Under the pieces are notes generated by a model. The model saw only the letters and a program-made list of their open reading frames with translations, made no database searches and was not told the DNA's origin. 64,000 nucleotides of DNA from Nemertoderma westbladi (lineage: Eukaryota > Xenacoelomorpha > Nemertodermatida > Nemertodermatidae). The DNA lies in the NCBI GenBank assembly GCA_032718475.1, contig JAUCBJ010004099.1, positions 34,542 to 98,541 of the forward strand. The letters are read 5' to 3'. The position numbers and the translations under genes are program-made. This document shows positions 1 to 10,380 of this stretch, one piece after another (position 1 is the first letter of the stretch; each line of letters begins with the position of its first letter).

Positions 1-3000
1 CAGTAACTAAGGGTTAACCACCGAATACTAGAGCAGCAGTCAGTAACTAAGGGTTAACCACCGAATACTAGAGCAGCAGTTCAGTACCTAAGGGTTAACC
101 ACCGAATACTAGAGCAGCAGTTCAGTAACTAAGGGCTAACCACCGAATACTAGAGCAGCAGTTCAGTAACTAAGGGTTAACAACCGAATACTAGAGCAGC
201 AGTTCAGTAACTAAGGGTTAACAACCGAATACTAGAGCAGCAGTTCAGTAACTAAGGGTTAACCACCGAATACTAGAGCAGCAGTTCAGTAACTAAGGGT
301 TAAACACCGAATACTAGAGCAGCAGTTCAGTAACTAAGGGAACCGAATACTAGAGCAGCAGTTCAGTAACTAAGGGTTAACCACCGAATACTAGAGCAGC
401 AGTTCAGTAACTAAGGGCTAACCACCGAATACTAGAGCAGCAGTTCAGTAACTAAGGGTTAACCACCGAATACTAGAGCAGCAGTCAGTAACTAAGGGTT
501 AACCACCGAATACTAGAGCAGCAGTTCAGTAACTAAGGGTTAACCACCGAATACTAGAGCAGCAGTTCAGTAACTAAGGGTTAACAACCGAATACCAGAG
601 CAGCAGTTCAGTAACTAAGGGTTAACAACCGAATACTAGAGCAGCAGTTCAGTAACTAAGGGTTAACCACCGAATACTAGAGCAGCAGTCAGTAACTAAG
701 GGTTAACAACCGAATACTATAGCAGCAGTCAGTAACTAAGGGTTAACAACCGAATACTAGAGCAGCAGTTCAGTAACTAAGGGTTAACCACCGAATACTA
801 GAGCAGCAGTTCAGTAACTAAGGGTTAACGACCGAATACTAGAGCAGCAGTTCAGTAACTAGGGGTTAACCACCGAATACTAGAGCAGCAGTTCAGTAAC
901 TAGGGGTTAACCACCGAATACTAGAGCAGCAGTTCAGTAACTAAGGGCTAACCACCGAATACTAGAGCAGCAGTTCAGTAACTAAGGGTTAACAACCGAA
1001 TACTAGTGCAGCAGTTCAGTAACTAAGGGTTAACGACCGAATACTAGAGCAGCAGTTCAGTAACTAAGGGTTAACCACCGAATACTAGAGCAGCAGTTCA
1101 GTAACTAAGGGTTAACCACCGAATACTAGAGCAGCAGTCAGTAACTAAGGGTTAACAACCGAATACTATAGCAGCAGTCAGTAACTAAGGGTTAACAACC
1201 GAATACTAGAGCAGCAGTTCAGTAACTAAGGGTTAACCACCGAATACTAGAGCAGCAGTTCAGTAACTAAGGGTTAACGACCGAATACTAGAGCAGCAGT
1301 TCAGTAACTAGGGGTTAACCACCGAATACTAGAGCAGCAGTTCAGTAACTAGGGGTTAACCACCGAATACTAGAGGAGCAGTTCAGTAACTAAGGGCTAA
1401 CCACCGAATACTAGAGCAGCAGTTCAGTAACTAAGGGTTAACAACCGAATACTAGTGCAGCAGTTCAGTAACTAAGGGTTAACGACCGAATACTAGAGCA
1501 GCAGTTCAGTAACTAAGGGTTAACAACCGAATACTAGAGCAGCAGTTCAGTAACTAAGGGTTAACGACCGAATACTAGAGCAGCAGTTCAGTAACTAAGG
1601 GTTAACCACCGAATACTAGAGCAGCAGTTCAGTAACTAAGGGTTAACGACCGAATACTAGAGCAGCAGTTCAGTAACTAAGGGTTAACGACCGAATACTA
1701 GAGCAGCAGTTCAGTAACTAAGGGTTAACGACCGAATACTATAGCAGCAGTTCAGTAACTAAGGGCTAACCACCGAATACTAGAGCAGTAGTTCAGTAAC
1801 TAAGGGTTAACCACCGAATACTAGAGCAGCAGTCAGTAACTAAGGGTTAACCACCGAATACTAGAGCAGCAGTTCAGTAACTAAGGGCTAACCACCGAAT
1901 ACTAGAGCAGCAGTTCAGTAACTAAGGGTTAACAACCGAATACTAGAGCAGCAGTTCAGTAACTAAGGGTTAACCACCGAATACTAGAGCAGCAGTTCAG
2001 TAACTAAGGGTTAACAACCGAATACTAGAGCAGCAGTTCAGTAACTAAGGGTTAACCACCGAATACTAGAGCAGCAGTTCAGTAACTAAGGGTTAAACAC
2101 CGAATACTAGAGCAGCAGTTCAGTAACTAAGGGTAACACCGAATACTAGAGCAGCAGTTCAGTAACTAAGGGTTAACAACCGAATACTAGAGCAGCAGTT
2201 CAGTAACTAAGGGTTAACAACCGAATACTAGAGCAGCAGTTCAGTAACTAAGGGTTAACGACCGAATACTAGAGCAGCAGTTCAGTAACTAAGGGTTAAC
2301 AACCGAATACTAGAGCAGCAGTTCAGTAACTAAGGGTTAACGACCGAATACTAGAGCAGCAGTTCAGTAACTAAGGGTTAACCACCGAATACTAGAGCAG
2401 CAGTTCAGTAACTAAGGGTTAACCACCGAATACTAGAGCAGCAGTTCAGTAACTAAGGGTTAACCACCGAATACTAGAGCAGCAGTTCAGTAACTAAGGG
2501 TTAACCACCGAATACTAGAGCAGCAGTTCAGTAACTAAGGGTTAACCACCGAATACTAGAGCAGCAGTTCAGTAACTAAGGGTTAACCACCGAATACTAG
2601 AGCAGCAGTTCAGTAACTAAGGGTTAACAACCGAATACTAGAGCAGCAGTTCAGTAACTAAGGGTTAACAACCGAATACTAGAGCAGCAGTTCAGTAACT
2701 AAGGGTTAACAACCGAATACTAGAGCAGCAGTTCAGTAACTAAGGGTTAACAACCGAATACTAGAGCAGCAGTTCAGTAACTAAGGGTTAACCACCGAAT
2801 ACTAGAGCAGCAGTTCAGTAACTAAGGGTTAACCACCGAATACTAGAGCAGCAGTTCAGTAACTAAGGGTTAACCACCGAATACTAGAGCAGCAGTTCAG
2901 TAACTAAGGGTTAACAACCGAATACTAGAGCAGCAGTTCAGTAACTAAGGGTTAACAACCGAATACTAGAGCAGCAGTTCAGTAACTAAGGGTTAACAAC

Positions 3001-6000
3001 CGAATACTAGAGCAGCAGTTCAGTAACTAAGGGTTAACAACCGAATACTAGAGCAGCAGTTCAGTAACTAAGGGTTAACAACCGAATACTAGAGCAGCAG
3101 TTCAGTAACTAAGGGTTAACAACCGAATACTAGAGCAGCAGTTCAGTAACTAAGGGTTAACCACCGAATACTAGAGCAGCAGTTCAGTAACTAAGGGTTA
3201 ACAACCGAATACTAGAGCAGCAGTTCAGTAACTAAGGGTTAACGACCGAATACTAGAGCAGCAGTTCAGTAACTAAGGGTTAACCACCGAATACTAGAAC
3301 AGCAGTTCAGTAATTAAGGGTTAACGACCGAATACTAGAGCAGCAGTTCAGTAACTAAGGGTTAACGACCGAATACTATAGCAGCAGTTCAGTAACTAAG
3401 GGCTAACCACCGAATACTAGAGCAGTAGTTCAGTAACTAAGGGTTAACCACCGAATACTAGAGCAGCAGTCAGTAACTAAGGGTTAACCACCGAATACTA
3501 GAGCAGCAGTTCAGTACCTAAGGGTTAACCACCGAATACTAGAGCAGCAGTTCAGTAACTAAGGGCTAACCACCGAATACTAGAGCAGCAGTCAGTACTA
3601 AGGGTTAACAACCGATACTAAGCAGCAGTCAGTAACTAAGGGTTAACACCGAATACTAGAGCAGCAGTTCAGTAACTAAGGGTTAACAACCGAATACTAG
3701 AGCAGCAGTTCAGTAACTAAGGGTTAACCACCGAATACTAGAGCAGCAGTTCAGTAACTAAGGGTTAAACACCGAATACTAGAGCAGCAGTTCAGTAACT
3801 AAGGGAACCGAATACTAGAGCAGCAGTTCAGTAACTAAGGGTTAACCACCGAATACTAGAGCAGCAGTTCAGTAACTAAGGGCTAACCACCGAATACTAG
3901 AGCAGCAGTTCAGTAACTAAGGGTTAACCACCGAATACTAGAGCAGCAGTCAGTAACTAAGGGTTAACCACCGAATACTAGAGCAGCAGTTCAGTAACTA
4001 AGGGTTAACCACCGAATACTAGAGCAGCAGTTCAGTAACTAAGGGTTAACAACCGAATACCAGAGCAGCAGTTCAGTAACTAAGGGTTAACAACCGAATA
4101 CTAGAGCAGCAGTTCAGTAACTAAGGGTTAACCACCGAATACTAGAGCAGCAGTCAGTAACTAAGGGTTAACAACCGAATACTATAGCAGCAGTCAGTAA
4201 CTAAGGGTTAACAACCGAATACTAGAGCAGCAGTTCAGTAACTAAGGGTTAACCACCGAATACTAGAGCAGCAGTTCAGTAACTAAGGGTTAACGACCGA
4301 ATACTAGAGCAGCAGTTCAGTAACTAGGGGTTAACCACCGAATACTAGAGCAGCAGTTCAGTAACTAGGGGTTAACCACCGAATACTAGAGCAGCAGTTC
4401 AGTAACTAAGGGCTAACCACCGAATACTAGAGCAGCAGTTCAGTAACTAAGGGTTAACAACCGAATACTAGTGCAGCAGTTCAGTAACTAAGGGTTAACG
4501 ACCGAATACTAGAGCAGCAGTTCAGTAACTAAGGGTTAACCACCGAATACTAGAGCAGCAGTTCAGTAACTAAGGGTTAACCACCGAATACTAGAGCAGC
4601 AGTCAGTAACTAAGGGTTAACAACCGAATACTATAGCAGCAGTCAGTAACTAAGGGTTAACAACCGAATACTAGAGCAGCAGTTCAGTAACTAAGGGTTA
4701 ACCACCGAATACTAGAGCAGCAGTTCAGTAACTAAGGGTTAACGACCGAATACTAGAGCAGCAGTTCAGTAACTAGGGGTTAACCACCGAATACTAGAGC
4801 AGCAGTTCAGTAACTAGGGGTTAACCACCGAATACTAGAGGAGCAGTTCAGTAACTAAGGGCTAACCACCGAATACTAGAGCAGCAGTTCAGTAACTAAG
4901 GGTTAACAACCGAATACTAGTGCAGCAGTTCAGTAACTAAGGGTTAACGACCGAATACTAGAGCAGCAGTTCAGTAACTAAGGGTTAACAACCGAATACT
5001 AGAGCAGCAGTTCAGTAACTAAGGGTTAACGACCGAATACTAGAGCAGCAGTTCAGTAACTAAGGGTTAACCACCGAATACTAGAGCAGCAGTTCAGTAA
5101 CTAAGGGTTAACGACCGAATACTAGAGCAGCAGTTCAGTAACTAAGGGTTAACGACCGAATACTAGAGCAGCAGTTCAGTAACTAAGGGTTAACGACCGA
5201 ATACTATAGCAGCAGTTCAGTAACTAAGGGCTAACCACCGAATACTAGAGCAGTAGTTCAGTAACTAAGGGTTAACCACCGAATACTAGAGCAGCAGTCA
5301 GTAACTAAGGGTTAACCACCGAATACTAGAGCAGCAGTTCAGTAACTAAGGGCTAACCACCGAATACTAGAGCAGCAGTTCAGTAACTAAGGGTTAACAA
5401 CCGAATACTAGAGCAGCAGTTCAGTAACTAAGGGTTAACCACCGAATACTAGAGCAGCAGTTCAGTAACTAAGGGTTAACAACCGAATACTAGAGCAGCA
5501 GTTCAGTAACTAAGGGTTAACCACCGAATACTAGAGCAGCAGTTCAGTAACTAAGGGTTAAACACCGAATACTAGAGCAGCAGTTCAGTAACTAAGGGAA
5601 CCGAATACTAGAGCAGCAGTTCAGTAACTAAGGGTTAACAACCGAATACTAGAGCAGCAGTTCAGTAACTAAGGGTTAACAACCGAATACTAGAGCAGCA
5701 GTTCAGTAACTAAGGGTTAACGACCGAATACTAGAGCAGCAGTTCAGTAACTAAGGGTTAACAACCGAATACTAGAGCAGCAGTTCAGTAACTAAGGGTT
5801 AACGACCGAATACTAGAGCAGCAGTTCAGTAACTAAGGGTTAACCACCGAATACTAGAGCAGCAGTTCAGTAACTAAGGGCTAACCACCGAATACTAGAG
5901 CAGCAGTTCAGTAACTAAGGGTTAACCACCGAATACTAGAGCAGCAGTCAGTAACTAAGGGTTAACCACCGAATACTAGAGCAGCAGTTCAGTAACTAAG

Positions 6001-7904
6001 GGTTAACCACCGAATACTAGAGCAGCAGTTCAGTAACTAAGGGTTAACAACCGAATACCAGAGCAGCAGTCAGTAACTAAGGGATAACAACCGAATACTA
6101 GAGCAGCAGTTCAGTAACTAAGGGTTAACAACCGACTACTAGAGCAGCAGTTCAGTAACTAAGGGTTAACAACCGAATACTAGAGCAGCAGTTCAGTAAC
6201 TAAGGGTTAACAACCGAATACTAGAGCAGCAGTTCAGTAACTAAGGGTTAACCACCGAATACTAGAGCAGCAGTTCAGTAACTAAGGGTTAAACACCGAA
6301 TACTAGAGCAGCAGTTCAGTAACTAAGGGAACCGAATACCAGAGCAGCAGTTCAGTAACTAAGGGTTAACAACCGAATACTAGAGCAGCAGTTCAGTAAC
6401 TAAGGGTTAACAACCGAATACTAGAGCAGCAGTTCAGTAACTAAGGGTTAACAACCGAATACCAGAGCAGCAGTTCAGTAACTAAGGGTTAACAACCGAA
6501 TACTAGAGCAGCAGTTCAGTAACTAAGGGTTAACAACCGAATACTAGAGCAGCAGTCAGTAACTAAGGGTTAACAACCGAATACTAGAGCAGCAGTTCAG
6601 TAACTAAGGGTTAAAGACCGAATACTAGAGTAGCAGTTCAGTAACTAAGGGTTAACAACCGAATACTAGAGCAGCAGTTCAGTAACTAAGGGTTAACAAC
6701 CGACTACTAGAGCAGCAGTTCAGTAACTAAGGGTTAAAGACCGAATACTAGAGTAGCAGTTCAGTAACTAAGGGTTAACAACCGAATACTAGAGCAGCAG
6801 TTCAGTAACTAAGGGTTAACGACCGAATACTAGAGTAGCAGTTCAGTAACTAAGGGTTAACAACCGAATACTAGAGCAGCAGTTCAGTAACTAAGGGTTA
6901 ACGACCGAATACTAGAGCAGCAGTTCAGTACCTAAGGGCTAACAACCGAATACTAGAGCAGCAGTTCAGTAACTAAGGGTTAACAACCGACTACTAGAGC
7001 AGCAGTTCAGTAACTAAGGGTTAACGACCGAATACTAGAGCAGCAGTTCAGTACCTAAGGGTTAACAACCGACTACTAGAGCAGCAGTTCAGTAACTAAG
7101 GGTTAAAGACCGAATACTAGAGCAGCAGTTCAGTAACTAAGGGTTAACAACCGAATACTAGAGCAGCAGTTCAGTAACTAAGGGTTAACCACCGAATACT
7201 AGAGCAGCAGTTCAGTAACTAAGGGTTAACAACCGAATACTAGAGCAGCAGTTCAGTAACTTAACTAAGGGTTAACCACCGAATACTAGAGTAGCAGTTC
7301 AGTAACTAAGGGTTAACGACCGAATACTAGAGTAGCAGTTCAGTAACTAAGGGTTAACAACCGAATACTAGAGCAGCAGTTCAGTAACTAAGGGTTAACG
7401 ACCGAATACTAGAGCAGCAGTTCAGTACCTAAGGGCTAACAACCGAATACTAGAGCAGCAGTTCAGTAACTAAGGGTTAACAACCGACTACTAGAGCAGC
7501 AGTTCAGTAACTAAGGGTTAACGACCGAATACTAGAGCAGCAGTTCAGTACCTAAGGGTTAACAACCGACTACTAGAGCAGCAGTTCAGTAACTAAGGGT
7601 TAAAGACCGAATACTAGAGCAGCAGTTCAGTAACTAAGGGTTAACAACCGAATACTAGAGCAGCAGTTCAGTAACTAAGGGTTAACCACCGAATACTAGA
7701 GCAGCAGTTCAGTAACTAAGGGTTAACAACCGAATACTAGAGCAGCAGTTCAGTAACTTAACTAAGGGTTAACCACCGAATACTAGAGTAGCAGTTCAGT
7801 AACTAAGGGTTAACAACCGAATACTAGAGCAGCAGTTCAGTACCTAAGGGTTAACAACCGAATACTAGAGGAGCAGTTCAGTAACTAAGGGTTAACAACC
7901 GAAA
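1..7904. repeat. 41-bp satellite array (about 190 copies), left-truncated by the window
   Basis: A near-perfect tandem array from the first base of the window to about 7904. The unit is 41 bp, with a 40-bp variant lacking one T at the junction. The core CTAAGGGTTAAC is followed by CGAATACTAGAGCAGCAG. Variant positions (ccacc/caacc/cgacc, tagag/tatag, gggtt/gggct) mark units. A block at about 1-2350 recurs at about 3465-5830, and a block of about 0.5 kb near 6.8-7.26 kb recurs just downstream. The array ends abruptly in unique AT-rich DNA. No gene is visible in it on either strand. The true length is unknown because the left edge is cut. Confidence 0.97.
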
Positions 7905-8465
7905 TACTGTTTTTGTGATTAAATCCCTAAATTTAAATTTGTGTTTCATAATAATGATCCAATAACTTTGGTACAAGGAATGAAAACTTGGAAGAATTTG
8001 AAATCTCGGAAAATACACTATGTTTAACTTTGCCTCGTGCTGCGCGAAGACTCCACGAATGTGTACCTATTGTACCCGTACCCGTGTGTACTAATGTGTA
8101 CCCTGTTCAGTTTGAGACTGACCTAGTTCTATTCCATTCCCCTTGAAGTTTAAGGAACTTCGAGCTAAAAACGCCATTGAACAAAACAATAATTTAGCAC
8201 AGCACATTCATGCAGGATGGGTAATAATAAACAGCATAGACCCAACATCAACTAACATAATAACCTCCAACAGCAAGTAAAGCAATATAGGCTTATAAAG
8301 CAATTGGTTGTCGCCTATAATAGTCAGTGGCTGTTAGCCAACGAGTCTTTTTCTCAATATTTTTTAATATAAACTTTGATCTGTTTTTCACAAAATTTTT
8401 ACACACTTAGATATGGAGTGAGAAAAAGGAGAAAGTCTGGTATTAAAATAAAAAAGTAAATTTTA
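7905..8465. other. AT-rich non-coding stretch
   Basis: Unique-looking AT-rich sequence with no convincing coding region on either strand. It contains one copy (8036-8049) of the 14-mer CGTGCTGCGCGAAG, which is also found at 21467-21480 and, inverted, at 59497-59510. Confidence 0.7.
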
Positions 8466-9935
8466 TTCGGCCGTTAGGCCAAAAAAATGCACAAAGTCTG
8501 CCGACTTATTTCCAGTGCGGTCCCCCAGAACTAAACTCCCCAGAGGAAACTCTAATACTCATATTCCATTTCATCCATTCCATTTAAGGATGCAAGGCAG
8601 AGGATAGGCGGAATCTGTGACAAAACCTAAAAACGGTGACAACAGTCAGCCAGAGTCAAAAAATGGTTGACCATCAAAAATGGCCTCAAAGAATGTAATA
8701 ACAGTAGATCGCAGACATAAAAGCCATTCTGCCAAGTTTTAGCTCTCCATATCACCGGCAAGTCGTAGGAAAACAGTCAAACGTCTGGGGACAACACACA
8801 AAATGTCCGGACAACACTCTAAATCATGAATTCAGTATTCTGCAATACAGCAATACTGCTTAACCAGTTAGGCCTACAGTGTTGTACAGTAAAGTTGTAT
8901 GTAGTTTATGTATTTCTTTCAACCGTTGTCCGTCCTTCCCTCTGTTGGTCGATCGGTCGACCAATGTTTGAAGGCTAATAAACATTCTTCGATGGAATTA
9001 ATTATAGGCCAAGGTTGAATTATTGTTACCCACACAGCCCTACGCTAAGCTTGCGAACCATCATATATTTATTTATTTATTTAATACTCGATAACATATA
9101 TAAGAATTAAAGAAAGCACTTATTAACTATTAACTTATTAACTATTAACTTATTAATATATATCTACCAATGAACTCCCGGAATATGTTATGTAAAGTAA
9201 ATTAAAGGAATATAAAATTTCAGTTACCTAGAAAAATACAATCATGCTTTCTTCATAGAACCACCAAGGGATAAGATGCTCTGAGCTAGAACTATACCGG
9301 TATCTGAAGGACGACTTCGCGTGTGTTGTGAAGGACGATTTAGTAGATTGCATCGACAACTGGTAGTGGAATCGTTCGCTACGCGAGCCTGGCGTACCTC
9401 TGTACGGTTGTCACTATTTCAACATTAGCCTATAATTAATTCCATTGAAGATTATGTTTATTTGCCGTTAAACATATGTTGACAACGCACCCGGACAACG
9501 GTTGAAAGAACTGCATAAACGACATATATGTACAGCATTGTAGCCCTAACTGGTAGTTAGCAGTATTGCAGAATACTGAATTCATGATTTAGAGTGTTGT
9601 CCGGAAATTTTGTGTGTTGTCCCCAGGCGTTTGACTGTTTTCCTGCGACTTGCCTGTTGATATGCGGGGCTGAAACTTGGCGGAATTACTTTTAGGACTG
9701 CGATCTACTGTTATTCACATTGTTTGTGGCCATTTTTGATAATCGTCAACCATTTTTTTTTACTGTAGCTGACTGTTGTCGCCGTTTTTAGGTGTTGTCA
9801 CAAATTCCACCTATCCCAAGTCAGAGATGCGCCCAGGCTAGTCCCTTTAAACCATTCGTGCCGAAACGAAAACTGCCCTGGCCCCCATGCAGGGATCGAA
9901 CCTGCGACCTCCATTTGAATTCCATGCAACTAAGG
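8466..9935 (-). mobile_element. tRNA-derived SINE-like element (family B), split by a later insertion
   Basis: The two flanks, 8466-8601 and 9818-9935, together resemble the element at 63228-63475. They share the segments TCGGCC(G/A)TTAG, ACTCCCCAGA, TTTAAGGATGCAAG, CTAGTCCCTT, CATTCGTGCCGAAACGA and a closing GGGATCGAAC. On the minus strand that closing segment reads GGTTCGATCCC, a match to the RNA polymerase III B box. The head of the element is therefore on the high-coordinate side. The intervening 8602-9817 is a separate inverted-repeat element. Family naming is mine; similarity to tRNA-derived SINEs is inferred from the B box and the copy in the same window. Confidence 0.6.
8602..9817. 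mobile_element. 1.2-kb long-inverted-repeat (foldback/MITE-like) element
   Basis: The left arm, about 8602-9058, is the inverted complement of the right arm, about 9370-9817. Shared stretches include ACTCTAAATCATGAATTCAG, TTCTTTCAACCGTTGTCCG, AACAGTAGATCGCAG and GGAATTAATTATAGGC, each inverted in the other arm. The ends read GGATAGGYGGAAT. The immediate flanks are AAGGCAGA (8594-8601) and AAGTCAGA (9818-9825), a possible 8-bp target-site duplication with one mismatch. No transposase is visible, so it would be non-autonomous. An 8-bp duplication would fit a hAT-type transposase, but the termini alone do not prove it. Confidence 0.75.
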
Positions 9936-10130
9936 TGGAACTTGATTAAAATAATTGTATACTATATAGTACATGGTCATGTTAACAAGGTCATGTTATA
10001 AAATCAGTTATAAATATACATAATATATAACTGATAATTTTGAACAGATTATAAAAACGTATAATTAGTTTGGAGAATGAAAACTTCATAAAAAGATCGT
10101 TAAAAAAGACTCGTGGAAGGGAAATAAAAT

Positions 10131-10312
10131 AAAAGTGAGAGTGGTTGCCGCAAAATAAAAGTGAGAGTCGTTGCCGCAAAATAAAAGTGAGAGTCGTTGC
10201 CGCAAAATAAAAGTGAGAGTGGTTGCCGCAAAATAAAAGTGAGAGTCGTTGCCGCAAAATAAAAGTGAGAGTCGTTGCCGCAAAATAAAAGTGAGAGTGG
10301 TTGCCGCAAAAT
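10131..10312. repeat. 26-bp minisatellite, about 7 copies
   Basis: Tandem copies of a 26-bp unit built on GTGAGAGT(C/G)GTTGCCGCAAAAT. The short overlapping reading frames here are only periodic artefacts of the repeat. It lies just downstream of the MRL terminal exon. It has no recognised role. Confidence 0.95.
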
Positions 10313-10380
10313 ATAAATATAGGTTGCAACAAATACTGTGCAAAACAATTATCCTGAAAAATACGCAACTACATAAATGG

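Noticed and set aside
1-7904. CRISPR-like array
   Set aside because: Units are contiguous with no variable spacers; it is an ordinary tandem satellite in animal DNA.
1-7904. Telomeric repeat, because units contain AGGGTTA
   Set aside because: Only one telomere-like heptamer per 41-bp unit; not a (TTAGGG)n array. A subtelomeric position is possible but unsupported.
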